A stretch of 64,000 nt of DNA from assembly GCF_002797715.1 (NCBI RefSeq), contig NZ_PGFF01000001.1:1263304-1327303 (forward strand), in the 5' to 3' direction. Shown here in pieces: positions 19,468 through 28,555 of the stretch. The number at the start of each line of letters is the position of its first letter. The stretch's first letter is position 1. Made by a program: the position numbers and the translations under genes. Origin of the DNA: Diaminobutyricimonas aerilata. GTDB lineage: Bacteria > Actinomycetota > Actinomycetes > Actinomycetales > Microbacteriaceae. The notes below the pieces were generated by a model. It ran no database searches. It was not told the origin of the DNA and worked only from the letters and a program-made list of their open reading frames with translations.

Positions 19468-20547
19468 ATGATCCGCGTCGCGCTGCTGTTCGGCGGCCGT
19501 TCGAGTGAGCACTCCGTCAGCTGCGCGACGGCCGGCGGCGTGCTCTCCGCCATCGACCGCGACACCTACGAGGTCATCCCCGTCGGGATCACGCGCGACG
19601 GCGCGTTCGTGCTCGAGGACGACGACCCCGCCAAGTTCGCGATGTCGGCCGAACTGCCCTCCGTGGTCGACAACGGCACGCGCATCCTGTGGCCCGACAG
19701 CGCGACGAACCGCGAGCTGCGGGTCGTCGACGGCGACGGCATCCGGTCGCTCGGCGACATCGACGTGGTGTTCCCGATCCTGCACGGCCGTTACGGCGAG
19801 GACGGCACCCTGCAGGGCATGCTCGAGCTGCTCGGTCTGCCGTACGTTGGCGCGGGCGTGCTCGCCTCATCCGTGGGCATGGACAAGCACTTCACCAAGA
19901 CGGTGCTGCAGCACGCGGGCATCCGCGTCGCCCCGTGGCGCACCGTGAGCGCGCGGGAGTGGCTCGCCGATCCGGATGCGGTCGCGGCGGACGCCGAGGA
20001 GCTCGGCTGGCCCGTGTTCGTCAAGCCGGCCCGCGCCGGATCCAGCGTCGGCGTCTCGCGCGTCTCCGGCCCCAACGAACTCCCCGGCGCGATGGAGGTC
20101 GGCCTCGCCGAAGACGGCAAGGTGCTCATCGAGGCCGCCGTCGCCGGCCGCGAGGTCGAGTGCGCCGTGCTCGCCGGTCGTGACGGATCCGCCCCGCGCG
20201 TGTCGGTCGCGGGCGAGATCGTGACCGCCGCCGGACAGTTCTACGACTTCGACGCGAAGTACCTCGACCCGGACGCCGCCGGCCTGGTGTGCCCCGCCGA
20301 CCTCGCCCCCACGGAGCTCGCCGAGATGCAGCGGATCGCGGCGGACGCGTTCCTCGCCATCGACGGCACCGGGCTCGCGCGGGTCGACTTCTTCCTCACC
20401 GACGACGGTTTCGTCGTCAACGAGCTCAACACGATGCCCGGCTTCACGCCGATCTCGATGTTCCCGAAGTGCTGGATCGCGAGCGGCATGAGCTACCCCG
20501 AGGTGATCGACGAGCTCATCCAGCTCGGCCTGCAGACCGCCCGCTGA
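19468..20547 (+). CDS. ddl: D-alanine--D-alanine ligase
   Basis: 359 residues. It joins two D-alanines for the peptidoglycan stem. The N-terminal signature GGRSSEHSVSCATAG, the ATP-grasp lysines (FVKPARAGSSVGVSRV) and the metal-binding end (FVVNELNTMPGFTPISMFP) are all present. The ATG is preceded by GAGGAGCC. It is cotranscribed with gpsA and ends before a long hairpin facing the convergent DUF3515 gene. Confidence 0.97.
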   Translation: MIRVALLFGGRSSEHSVSCATAGGVLSAIDRDTYEVIPVGITRDGAFVLEDDDPAKFAMSAELPSVVDNGTRILWPDSATNRELRVVDGDGIRSLGDIDVVFPILHGRYGEDGTLQGMLELLGLPYVGAGVLASSVGMDKHFTKTVLQHAGIRVAPWRTVSAREWLADPDAVAADAEELGWPVFVKPARAGSSVGVSRVSGPNELPGAMEVGLAEDGKVLIEAAVAGREVECAVLAGRDGSAPRVSVAGEIVTAAGQFYDFDAKYLDPDAAGLVCPADLAPTELAEMQRIAADAFLAIDGTGLARVDFFLTDDGFVVNELNTMPGFTPISMFPKCWIASGMSYPEVIDELIQLGLQTAR

Positions 20548-20555
20548 GCGGAAAT

Positions 20556-20622
20556 CGCTCGTCGAGTTGGCGAAAGCATCGCCACCGGTGCGCTCTTGGC
20601 GATGGAGTCGCCGACTCGAGCG
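20556..20622. repeat. Nested hairpin between convergent ddl and DUF3515 genes
   Basis: The outer arms are CGCTCGTCGAGTTGGCGA (20556-20573) and TCGCCGACTCGAGCG (20608-20622). The inner arms are CATCGCCA (20577-20584) and TGGCGATG (20597-20604). It has no T tract, but it lies between the 3' ends of ddl and the minus-strand gene and may act as a bidirectional terminator or a REP-like element. Confidence 0.7.
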
Positions 20623-20635
20623 CGGCTGAGGGGCG

Positions 20636-21106
20636 TCAGAGGGTCTCGACCGGGTCGACGCACTCGCGCACGGCCTCGGTCTCCTGCACGGCCCGGGCGA
20701 GATCGCTCAGCACGATGCCGCCGGAGGCCTTGTCGGAGTCGATGACGACCTGCACCGCGGGCTCGCGCCCGTAGGTCGTGAACACGTAGGTGGGGTCGTC
20801 GGCGTCGTCGCGCAACCACGAGATGCCCTCCACCGTGACGCACGGCAGGGTCGACGGCGCCGGCGGCTCGACGCCGCAGCGCAACAGCACGCTCGCCGGA
20901 TCCCCCCACGCGCCGGTCGCCTGGGCGTCGGTCTCGCGGATGCTCAGCTCGTCGACCGTTTCGGGCAACCACACCGTGACGGCGGCGCACGCGGGATCGG
21001 TGGCGTACTCGGCCGCCTCGAGGCTCACCGTCGAGGTGCAGCCGGCGAGGCCCGCCACCGAGAGGAGGGCGAGCCCGAGAGCGGTGGCACGGCGCGGGCG
21101 GTTCAT
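20636..21106 (-). CDS. DUF3515 family lipoprotein
   Basis: 156 residues. The N-terminus is a lipoprotein signal (MNRPRRATALGLALLSVAGLAGC) with Cys23 as the likely lipidated residue. The rest contains a few cysteines (PACAAV, LRCGV, PCVTV, ECVD), probably forming disulfides outside the cell. DUF3515 genes are regularly found between ddl and thiL in Actinobacteria, which supports the call; function is unknown. It is divergent from thiL, with only 23 bases between the two starts. Confidence 0.87.
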   Translation of the reverse strand: MNRPRRATALGLALLSVAGLAGCTSTVSLEAAEYATDPACAAVTVWLPETVDELSIRETDAQATGAWGDPASVLLRCGVEPPAPSTLPCVTVEGISWLRDDADDPTYVFTTYGREPAVQVVIDSDKASGGIVLSDLARAVQETEAVRECVDPVETL

Positions 21107-21117
21107 CCCCTCCAGGC

Positions 21118-21123
21118 TACCGT
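21118..21123 (+). promoter_or_regulatory. -10 element for thiL, probably leaderless
   Basis: TACCGT ends 6 bases before the thiL ATG at 21130 and no ribosome site precedes the start. This spacing places transcription initiation at or beside the start codon. Confidence 0.5.
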
Positions 21124-21129
21124 TGAGCC

Positions 21130-22107
21130 ATGACGACGGCGCACACCCTCGGCACCCTCGGCGAGCAGGCCGTGCTCGCCCGCATCTTCCCCCGACTGCC
21201 GCACGCCGCCTCGGCGATCATCGGTCCGGGCGACGACGCCGCCGTACTCGCGACGCCCGACGGCCGGACCGTCGTGACCACCGACATGATGGTGCACGGC
21301 CCGGACTTCCGGCTCGCCTGGTCGAGCCCGTACGACCTCGGCTGGAAGGCGGCGGCGACCAACCTGGCGGACGTGGCCGCGATGGGTGCCGCGCCGACCG
21401 CCCTCGTGGTCGCCCTGGCCGTGCCGGTCGACACCCCGGTCGACGCCCTCGAACGCTTCGCCGACGGGCTGCGGGACGCCTGCGACGCGCTCGCACCGAG
21501 CTGCGGCGTGGTCGGCGGCGACCTCTCGGTCACCGACACCATGACCATCGCCGTCACCGCCTTCGGCGACCTCGCGGGCGCGGCACCGGTGTTGCGCTCC
21601 GGCGCCCGACCGGGTGACGTCGTGGCCGTGGCCGGCGACCTCGCGCTCGCCGCGGCCGGCATCCGTCTGCTCTTCGCCGAAGCGGTGGATGCGCACGGCA
21701 TGCCCGACGCCGACGCCGCGGCCCGCCTCGCCGAGCGGCACCCGGAAGAGCTGCGGGCGCAGCTGCGGCCCTCGCCGCCGATCACGCTCGGGGTCGTCGC
21801 GGCACGGGCAGGGGCGACCGCCATGCTCGATGTGAGCGACGGACTCGCCCTCGACGCCCGTCGCATCGCGCGGGCGAGCGGCGTCGCTCTCGACCTGCGG
21901 CTCGCGGACGTGGGCTCGCCCGAAGCACTCGAGGGCGGGGAGGCGCACGCCCTGCTCGCGACATTCCCGCCGGAGGGCGCCCTTCCGGAGGGGTTCCGGC
22001 CGATCGGGCTGGTCGTCGAGGGGGAGAGCGTGCTCGTCGATGGCGAGCCGTACGCCCGACTGGGCGGCTGGGATCCCTACGCCGACTGGAACGGGGCCCG
22101 CGGGTGA
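21130..22107 (+). CDS. thiL: Thiamine-monophosphate kinase
   Basis: 325 residues. It phosphorylates thiamine phosphate to thiamine diphosphate, the last step of cofactor synthesis. The nucleotide and metal site GPGDDAAVL is near residue 33, TTDMMVHG and KAAATNLADVAAMGA follow, and the second half has LDVSDGLALDARRIA. All match the ThiL/PurM-like fold. The stop overlaps the GTG of the small ArsR-type gene (GTGA at 22104-22107). Confidence 0.96.
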   Translation: MTTAHTLGTLGEQAVLARIFPRLPHAASAIIGPGDDAAVLATPDGRTVVTTDMMVHGPDFRLAWSSPYDLGWKAAATNLADVAAMGAAPTALVVALAVPVDTPVDALERFADGLRDACDALAPSCGVVGGDLSVTDTMTIAVTAFGDLAGAAPVLRSGARPGDVVAVAGDLALAAAGIRLLFAEAVDAHGMPDADAAARLAERHPEELRAQLRPSPPITLGVVAARAGATAMLDVSDGLALDARRIARASGVALDLRLADVGSPEALEGGEAHALLATFPPEGALPEGFRPIGLVVEGESVLVDGEPYARLGGWDPYADWNGARG

Positions 22108-22388
22108 GCCCGCAGACGGCCGCGCGCGCCGATCTCTTCTCGGCCATCGCGGATCCGCGCCGGCGCCGCATCCTGGAACTGCTCCGGAGCGCCGACCGGA
22201 CCGTGGGGGAGCTGACCGCCGACCTCGGCATCGCCCAGCCGTCGGTGTCGCAGCACCTGCGGCTGCTCGCAGACCTGGGTCTCGTCGCCTCGACGCGACG
22301 CGGCACGAGCTCGGTCTACCGCCTCACTCCCGAGCCGCTCGCGACGGTGCGCGACTGGGTGGACGCTCAGTCGCGACCGAGCCAGTAG
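22104..22388 (+). CDS. ArsR-type winged-helix regulator
   Basis: 94 residues starting at a GTG that overlaps the thiL stop. The whole protein is a winged helix-turn-helix: an ADPRRRRILELL helix, then VGELTADLGIAQPSVSQHLRLL as the recognition unit and a short wing. It lacks the paired cysteines of metal-sensing ArsR proteins, so the effector is unknown. Its 3' end overlaps that of rsmD on the other strand by 22 bases. Confidence 0.9.
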   Translation: MSPQTAARADLFSAIADPRRRRILELLRSADRTVGELTADLGIAQPSVSQHLRLLADLGLVASTRRGTSSVYRLTPEPLATVRDWVDAQSRPSQ

Positions 22389-22927
22389 ATCGCCGTGTCG
22401 CCGTAGTCCTTGCGGCGTTCGAGCTCGAGTCCCTCGGGCCACTCCGGGGGACGATCGCGAGCACTGCGTTCGAGCACGACGACCGCGTCGTCGGAGAGCA
22501 CCCGCACGAGCGCCTCGAGGTTGTGCACGAGTTCCGCGCCGCCGAGCTCATACGGCGGGTCGAGGAAGACCAGGTCCCACGGCCCCGCCGTGCCGCCCAG
22601 GAAGGACTGCACCGGTTGCGAACTGACGGTGATCGTCACGCCCTCGTCCACCCGGCGCCGCACGAGCGCGGCGTTCGTCGCGAGCACCTTGCTCGCCGCG
22701 GCCGCCTTGTCGACGAGGGTCACCTGGGCGGCGCCGCGCGAGGCCGCCTCGAGCCCGAGTGCTCCGGATCCGGCATACAGGTCGAGCACGCGAGCGTCGG
22801 TGATCGCGTCGCGGGCCTCGAGGGCGCTGAAGATCGCCTCCCGCACGCGGTCGCTTGTGGGCCGGGTGCCGAACGGCGGCACTTTGAGCTGCAACGATCC
22901 GGCGGCACCGGCGATTATGCGGGTCAT
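22367..22927 (-). CDS. rsmD: 16S rRNA (guanine-966-N2)-methyltransferase
   Basis: 186 residues from the ATG at 22927; the product begins MTRIIAGAAGSLQLKVP as in the family. A longer frame to 23593 runs through the opposite-strand acetyltransferase gene and is rejected. SAM-binding motif I is VLDLYAGSGALGLEA, and the catalytic motif is LDPPYE. The enzyme modifies G966 during 30S assembly. A TACGCT element lies 8 bases before the start. In relatives rsmD lies near recG and coaD, as here. Confidence 0.95.
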   Translation of the reverse strand: MTRIIAGAAGSLQLKVPPFGTRPTSDRVREAIFSALEARDAITDARVLDLYAGSGALGLEAASRGAAQVTLVDKAAAASKVLATNAALVRRRVDEGVTITVSSQPVQSFLGGTAGPWDLVFLDPPYELGGAELVHNLEALVRVLSDDAVVVLERSARDRPPEWPEGLELERRKDYGDTAIYWLGRD

Positions 22928-23017
22928 CGCTGTCGAGCGTAGCGCCGTGTCGGAGGACGACGTCATGCTGGGAGCACGGACGCGGCGGTGCCGCGACGGA
23001 GCGGACGAGGAGGACCG

Positions 23018-23461
23018 ATGGTGCAGGTGCGCGAGATCCGGGCGGACGACGCCGAGCAGTGGCGGCGCCTGTACCGGGGCTACGTCGAGTTCTACCAGAC
23101 GGAGAAGAGCGAGGAGAGCTACGACCTCGTGTGGGGCTGGCTCATGGACCCCGATCACGAACTCGGCGCCTACGTCGCCGAGGTGGAGGGGCGACTCGTG
23201 GGCATCGCGCACTGGCGCCCGTTCGTGCGGCCCCTCAACGGCTCGGTGGGCTGCTACCTCGACGACCTCTTCGTCGAGCCGGAGGCCCGCGGGTCGGGGG
23301 TCGCGGACGCCCTGCTCGCGCGGCTGCGCCGCCTCGCCGCCGAGCGCGGCTGGTCTGTCGTGCGCTGGATCACCGCGGAGGACAACTACCGCGCCCGCGC
23401 CCGGTACGACCGCATCGCGGAGCGCACCCCGTGGGTCACCTACGACATGCGACCCGAGTGA
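23018..23461 (+). CDS. GNAT family N-acetyltransferase
   Basis: 147 residues from the ATG at 23018, which has GAGGAGGA in front; an earlier GTG at 22988 is less likely. The acetyl-CoA motif is VEPEARGSGVADALLARL, preceded by a beta-strand YLDDLFV and followed by WSVVRWITAEDNYRARARYD, where the C-terminal Tyr-Asp is typical. The substrate cannot be predicted. It stands alone between rsmD and the acyl-CoA dehydrogenase gene. Confidence 0.9.
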   Translation: MVQVREIRADDAEQWRRLYRGYVEFYQTEKSEESYDLVWGWLMDPDHELGAYVAEVEGRLVGIAHWRPFVRPLNGSVGCYLDDLFVEPEARGSGVADALLARLRRLAAERGWSVVRWITAEDNYRARARYDRIAERTPWVTYDMRPE

Positions 23462-23555
23462 GCGGACAACGCCGACCGGCGCTCGCCCCCTCCGCTTTGG
23501 AGGAGCGACACAACTGATTCCGCGTGCCACCGTGGAAAGCTCCAGAATCCGATCC

Positions 23556-25268
23556 ATGACCAGCGTGGATCGCACCCCGAAGCCCTCGTTCACGAAGTCG
23601 CTGTTCCTCGGCCAGGTGCAGTCGGAACTCGTGATGCCCTACCCGCTCATGACCGACGGCGAGCGAGCGAAGGTCGACGCGGCGGTCGCGTCGGCGCGGG
23701 AGTTCCTCACCGAGACCTACGACCCCTGGAAGGCTGAACGGGAGGGCTGGGTCGGCGACGACACCATCCGCGAACTGGGCGAGCGCAAGCTCACCGGACT
23801 CTTCGTCGACGAGAAGTACGGCGGACTCGGCTTGAGCCAGAGCGGCTACTGCCGCGTGATGGAGGAGTTCGGGCGCGTCGACGCGAGCCTGTCGGTGGTC
23901 ATGGGCGTGCACCAGTCCATCGGCACGAAACCGCTGTTCCTGTACGGCACCGACGAGCAGAAGGAGCGCTGGCTGCCCGACCTCGCCGCCGGACGCAAGC
24001 TCGCCGCGTTCGTGCTCACCGAGCCCAACGTCGGCTCCGACGCCTACAACCTCGAGACGTGGGCGGAGCGGCAGTTCGACGGGTCGTGGCTGCTGAACGG
24101 CGAGAAGCGCTGGATCGGCAACGGCGACAAGGACGTGCTCACCGTCTTCGCCCGCAGCGACCTCGGCCACGTCGCGCTCATCGTCGAGAAGGGCATGGAC
24201 GGGCTCGAGACGGGCCCGCGGTTCGACACCCTGGGCCTGCGCGCCAACCACCTGCAGCGGGTGCGCTTCACGAACGTGCGGGTGCCGGCGGAGAACCTCC
24301 TCGGCGAGCCCGGCGACGGATTCCGCATCGCCATGAACACCCTCAACAACGGCCGCATGTCGATGGGCACGTCGATCTCCGGTGGGATGAAGCGGTTCCT
24401 CGAGCTCGCGCTCGAGCACACGACCACCCGGCGCCAGTTCGACCGGGAGATCATCGACTTCGAGCTCGTGGAGGACAAGCTCGCCTGGATGGAGCAGTCC
24501 ATCTACGGGCTCGAATCGACCTCGTACCTCACCACCGGCATGGTGGATGCCGGCACCTCGGACTTCTCCCTCGAGTCCGCGATGACGAAGGTCGTCGCGA
24601 GCGACGTCGGCTGGTACGCGCTCAACCGGGCGTTCCAGGTGCACGGCGGCACCGCGTTCATGAACGACCACCCGCTCGCGAAGGCACTGCGCGACTTCCG
24701 CATCTTCCCGATCTTCGAGGGCTCCAACGACGTCATGCGCGCGTACGTCGCGCTCAACGGACTCAAGGCACTCAGCGAGGACCTGCCCGATGTCGCGAGC
24801 CTGCGCATCAACGACCCGCTGAAGGCGGTCGGGGTGCTCGCGCCGTACGTCTCGGGGCGCATCAACCGGCGCATCCGTCCCGACAAGCTGCGCGGAGCGC
24901 ATCCGGCCTTCGCCCGTCAGGTGAACTCCCTCTCCGACCAGACCACCCGGTTGCGCGATCGTGCCGAGGCGGCGTTGCGCAAGCACGGCAAGAGGGTGCA
25001 GGAACGGCAGCTCATCCAGAAGCGGCTGGCGGATGCGGCGAGCGGCATCTACGCGCAAGCGGCGGTCATCGGACGGGCGAGCGCCGTGTTCGAGCGCGAC
25101 GGGGCCGACGCCTCGGGCGCCGAGAAGACGGTCGCGATGAACTTCCTCAAGCGCACCGAACGTCAGGTCGGCCGCGCCCTGCGGTCGCTCGAGGTCAACG
25201 ACGACCGGTTCGTCGCGCAGATCGGGCGCACCGTGCGGGAGGACGGCGGGTACGGGTTCCGGCTCTGA
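23556..25268 (+). CDS. Acyl-CoA dehydrogenase family protein
   Basis: 570 residues, longer than the usual 380-400 because of a helical C-terminal extension of roughly 170 residues. FAD-dependent alpha-beta dehydrogenation of an acyl-CoA is expected. Family signatures are visible: AAFVLTEPNVGSDAYN, GEKRWIGNG, NGRMSMGTS and FQVHGGTAFMNDHPLAKALRD. The catalytic base is probably Glu388 in FPIFEGSNDVMR. The start at 23556 was preferred over far-upstream in-frame codons, which are antisense to rsmD. No electron-transfer flavoprotein gene is adjacent, and the chain length of the substrate is unknown. Confidence 0.92.
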   Translation: MTSVDRTPKPSFTKSLFLGQVQSELVMPYPLMTDGERAKVDAAVASAREFLTETYDPWKAEREGWVGDDTIRELGERKLTGLFVDEKYGGLGLSQSGYCRVMEEFGRVDASLSVVMGVHQSIGTKPLFLYGTDEQKERWLPDLAAGRKLAAFVLTEPNVGSDAYNLETWAERQFDGSWLLNGEKRWIGNGDKDVLTVFARSDLGHVALIVEKGMDGLETGPRFDTLGLRANHLQRVRFTNVRVPAENLLGEPGDGFRIAMNTLNNGRMSMGTSISGGMKRFLELALEHTTTRRQFDREIIDFELVEDKLAWMEQSIYGLESTSYLTTGMVDAGTSDFSLESAMTKVVASDVGWYALNRAFQVHGGTAFMNDHPLAKALRDFRIFPIFEGSNDVMRAYVALNGLKALSEDLPDVASLRINDPLKAVGVLAPYVSGRINRRIRPDKLRGAHPAFARQVNSLSDQTTRLRDRAEAALRKHGKRVQERQLIQKRLADAASGIYAQAAVIGRASAVFERDGADASGAEKTVAMNFLKRTERQVGRALRSLEVNDDRFVAQIGRTVREDGGYGFRL

Positions 25269-25276
25269 CGGAGGGC

Positions 25277-25282
25277 TACGAT
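25277..25282 (+). promoter_or_regulatory. -10 element for corA, probably leaderless
   Basis: TACGAT ends 6 bases before the GTG at 25289. No ribosome site is seen between them. Confidence 0.4.
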
Positions 25283-25288
25283 TCCCGG

Positions 25289-26335
25289 GTGACCTCGATC
25301 GAGCCGGCGACGCGTTCCCACATCGTCGACAACGCGCTGTACGAGCACGGGGCGCGCATCGCCTCGCCGGCGACGCTCGCCGACACCTTCGCCGCCCTCG
25401 ACACGCATCCGCAGGCGATGGCCTGGATCGGCCTGTACCGCCCGGAGCGTCCCGAGCTCGATGCGCTCGCCGCCGAGTTCGGGCTGCACGAGCTCGCCGT
25501 CGAAGACGCCGTCGTCGCCCACCAGCGACCGAAGATCGAACGCTACGGCGAGACGCTCTTCATGGTGCTGCGGGCCGCTCAATACGACGACGACGAGGAA
25601 CGCGTCGAATTCGGCGAACTGCACGTCTTCGCCGGCCGCAACTTCGTCATCACCGTGCGTCACGCCGAGACGCCGGACCTCGCCGTCGTGCGGCGCACCA
25701 TGGAGGCGGCACCCGAGCACCTCGCCCACGGTCCGGAGGCCGTGCTGTACGCCATCCTCGACGCCGTCGTCGACGGGTACAAGCCCGTGGTCGCGGGGCT
25801 CGCGAACGACATCGACGAGATCGAGACGCAGGTGTTCGACGGCGACCCGACCGTGTCGAAGCGCATCTACCAGCTCAACCGCGAGGTCATCGAGTTCGAA
25901 CGCGCGGTGGTTCCGCTGCTCGGCATGATCCAGGCGTTCGCGCGCGGCTTCGCCGACGGCCACGTCGAGGAGAAGCTGCGGCAGTACCTCCGCGACGTGT
26001 CCGACCACGTCGTGCAGGCGAAGGAACGCATCGAGGAGTTCCGGGCGCTGCTGCGCGACATCCTCGCCGTGCACACGAGCCTCGTCGGCCAGCGGCAGAA
26101 CGAGGAAGCGCGGCGGCTCAGCGAGGCGAGCAACCGGCAGGCCGAGGAGGCCCGCAAGATCTCCGGCTGGGCGGCCATCCTGTTCGCCCCGTCGCTCATC
26201 GGGTCGATCTACGGCATGAACTTCGACCACATGCCCGAACTGCATTGGGCGTTCGGGTATCCGTTCGCGCTCCTGCTCATGCTCGCCTCGAGCGTGGCGC
26301 TGTTCGCCGTGTTCAAGCGCGTCGGCTGGCTCTGA
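25289..26335 (+). CDS. corA: CorA family magnesium/cobalt transporter
   Basis: 348 residues from a GTG. The N-terminal 280 residues form the cytoplasmic funnel with long helices; two membrane helices end the protein, the first terminating in the pore signature YGMNF. A basic C-terminal tail (FKRVGWL) follows. It should form a pentameric Mg2+ channel. It is 20 bases after the dehydrogenase gene but probably has its own promoter. Confidence 0.95.
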   Translation: MTSIEPATRSHIVDNALYEHGARIASPATLADTFAALDTHPQAMAWIGLYRPERPELDALAAEFGLHELAVEDAVVAHQRPKIERYGETLFMVLRAAQYDDDEERVEFGELHVFAGRNFVITVRHAETPDLAVVRRTMEAAPEHLAHGPEAVLYAILDAVVDGYKPVVAGLANDIDEIETQVFDGDPTVSKRIYQLNREVIEFERAVVPLLGMIQAFARGFADGHVEEKLRQYLRDVSDHVVQAKERIEEFRALLRDILAVHTSLVGQRQNEEARRLSEASNRQAEEARKISGWAAILFAPSLIGSIYGMNFDHMPELHWAFGYPFALLLMLASSVALFAVFKRVGWL

Positions 26336-26352
26336 CCGTCCGCCGCCGGCGC

Positions 26353-26358
26353 TAGCCT
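26353..26358 (+). promoter_or_regulatory. -10 element for recG, probably leaderless
   Basis: TAGCCT ends 6 bases before the recG GTG at 26365; no ribosome site is present. Confidence 0.4.
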
Positions 26359-26364
26359 CGATCC

Positions 26365-28524
26365 GTGGCCTCCCCGCTCGACACGAAGCTCTCCACCGCG
26401 CTCGGCGGGCGCACGGGTTCGTCGTTCGAGCGGAACCTCGGCCTCCGCACGGTCGGCGACCTGCTCGCCTACTACCCGCGCCGCTACGCGAAGCACGGGG
26501 AGCTGAGCGACATCGAGACGCTCCCGCTCGATGAGAACGTGACGATCGTCGCGGAGGTCGTGGGCGTGCAGGAGCGCAAGATGCGCCAACGGCGCGGCTC
26601 GATCCTCGAGGTGATCATCACCGACGGGCGGGGCCGCCTCAGCCTCACCTTCTTCAACCAAGCCTGGCGGCAGAACGAACTGCGGCCCGGTGTGCGCGGC
26701 ATCTTCGCCGGCAAGGTCACCCGGTACCGCTCCGACCTGCAGCTGACGCACCCCGCTTACGAGCTGTTCCCGCTCGACGAGGACGCCGCGGGGGAGCGGG
26801 CGCGCAAGTGGGCGGAGACGCCCATCCCGATCTACCCCGCCACCGCATCCGTCGCCTCGTGGCAGATCCAGAACGCCGTCGGCGTCGTGCTCGACACCCT
26901 TCCAGAACTCGACGACCCGGTTCCCGCATCGATCCGTTCCGAGCGGCGGATGGTGAGCTACTCCCGGGCGCTCGAACTCATCCACCGGCCGCAGAAGGAT
27001 GCGGACTTCGGCGTGGCGCGGGCGACCCTGCGGTTCCAGGAGGCGTTCGTGCTGCAGGCGGCGCTGCTGCAGCAGCGCGCCCGGTTGCGGGCCGTCACCG
27101 CGACGCCGCGCGTGCCGGGGGCGCTCGCCGCCGAGTTCGAAACGGCGCTGCCGTTCGAGCTCACCGACGACCAGCGGGCGGTCGGCGAGCAGATCGCCGC
27201 CGACCTCGCGGCGAGCGCGCCGATGAACCGGCTCGTGCAGGGCGAGGTCGGCTCCGGCAAGACGCTCGTCGCGCTCCGCGCGATGCTCGCCGTCGCCGAT
27301 TCCGGAGGTCAGAGCGCCCTGCTCGCCCCGACCGAGGTGCTCGCGGCCCAACACCTGCGTTCCATCGTGCGCACCCTCGGGCCCGACCTCGCGGCACGCC
27401 TGCGACCCACCCTGCTCACCGGGCAGCTCTCGACCGCCGAGCGCAAGAAGGCGCTGCTCGCCGCGGTGTCGGGGTCCGCGCGCATCGTGGTCGGCACGCA
27501 CGCGCTGCTCGGCGACAACGTCGGCTTCTACGACCTCGGACTCGTCGTGGTCGACGAGCAGCACCGGTTCGGGGTCGACCAGCGCGAGGCGCTGCGCCTC
27601 AAGGGCGCCACCCCGCCGCACGTGCTCGTGCTCACCGCCACACCCATCCCGCGCACCGTGGCGATGACGGTGTTCGGCGACCTCGACGTGTCGACGATCA
27701 CCCAGCTGCCGGCCGGTCGCTCACCGATCGCGAGCCACGTCGTGCCGCTCGCGGAACGACCCGGGTGGGTGAACCGCATCTGGGAGCGCCTCGCCGAGGA
27801 GCTCGACCAGAGGCGTCAGGGCTTCGTCGTCTGCCCGTCCATCGGCGGGGGCACCCCCGAGGACGAGCAACCCGAGACCGACGGGGCGGATGCCGACGGC
27901 GGTGCCGAACGGATCGCGAGCGTGCTCGAGATGGTCGACGTCGTGCGCGGGCATCCGCTGCTCGTCGGTCGCCGCATCGAGGCGCTGCACGGTCGCCTGC
28001 CGAGCGACGAGAAGGACCGCCTGATGCGCGAGTTCGCGGCCGGACGCATCGACGTGCTCGTGTCGACGACGGTCATCGAGGTCGGTGTCGACGTGCCGAA
28101 CGCCTCGACGATGGTCGTGCTCGACGCCGACCGCTTCGGCGTCTCGCAGCTGCACCAGCTGCGCGGGCGCGTGGGCCGGGGCAGCGTGCCCGGACTGTGC
28201 CTGTTCGTCACCCGCGCGGAGGCGGGCACGCTCGCGCGGGAACGGGTCGAGGCGGTCGCGTCGACCCTCGACGGATTCGAACTCGCCCAGAAGGACCTCG
28301 AGCTGCGGCAGGAGGGCGACGTGCTCGGCAGTACGCAGTCGGGCCGTCGGTCGTCGCTGCGCCTGTTGCGCGTCGTGAAGGATGCGGCGCTGATCAGCGA
28401 GGCCCGCGACCTCGCCGCGACGCTCATCGAGGACGACCCGGACCTCACCCGCACGCCCGCCCTCGCGGAGACCCTCGCCCGGCGGCTCGACGAGAGCGAA
28501 CGCGACTTCCTCGCGAAGAGCTGA
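26365..28524 (+). CDS. recG: ATP-dependent DNA helicase RecG
   Basis: 719 residues from a GTG. It remodels stalled forks and Holliday junctions. The N-terminal wedge/OB domain (YYPRRYAKHGELSDIETL) is followed by the helicase core with Walker A GEVGSGKT, the DEQH box VVDEQHRFGVDQRE, motif III TATPIPRT and motif VI QLRGRVGRGSVPG. An acidic insertion after CPSIGGGTPEDEQPE is slightly longer than usual. It precedes coaD, as in related genomes. Confidence 0.97.
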   Translation: MASPLDTKLSTALGGRTGSSFERNLGLRTVGDLLAYYPRRYAKHGELSDIETLPLDENVTIVAEVVGVQERKMRQRRGSILEVIITDGRGRLSLTFFNQAWRQNELRPGVRGIFAGKVTRYRSDLQLTHPAYELFPLDEDAAGERARKWAETPIPIYPATASVASWQIQNAVGVVLDTLPELDDPVPASIRSERRMVSYSRALELIHRPQKDADFGVARATLRFQEAFVLQAALLQQRARLRAVTATPRVPGALAAEFETALPFELTDDQRAVGEQIAADLAASAPMNRLVQGEVGSGKTLVALRAMLAVADSGGQSALLAPTEVLAAQHLRSIVRTLGPDLAARLRPTLLTGQLSTAERKKALLAAVSGSARIVVGTHALLGDNVGFYDLGLVVVDEQHRFGVDQREALRLKGATPPHVLVLTATPIPRTVAMTVFGDLDVSTITQLPAGRSPIASHVVPLAERPGWVNRIWERLAEELDQRRQGFVVCPSIGGGTPEDEQPETDGADADGGAERIASVLEMVDVVRGHPLLVGRRIEALHGRLPSDEKDRLMREFAAGRIDVLVSTTVIEVGVDVPNASTMVVLDADRFGVSQLHQLRGRVGRGSVPGLCLFVTRAEAGTLARERVEAVASTLDGFELAQKDLELRQEGDVLGSTQSGRRSSLRLLRVVKDAALISEARDLAATLIEDDPDLTRTPALAETLARRLDESERDFLAKS

Positions 28525-28555
28525 CCCAGCCGCCGGGGCCGCCGCCCGGGTCCCG

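Noticed and set aside
22410-23555. In-frame upstream extension of the acyl-CoA dehydrogenase
   Set aside because: It runs antisense through rsmD and out of frame through the acetyltransferase gene, and its product is Ser/Arg-rich noise until the ATG at 23556.
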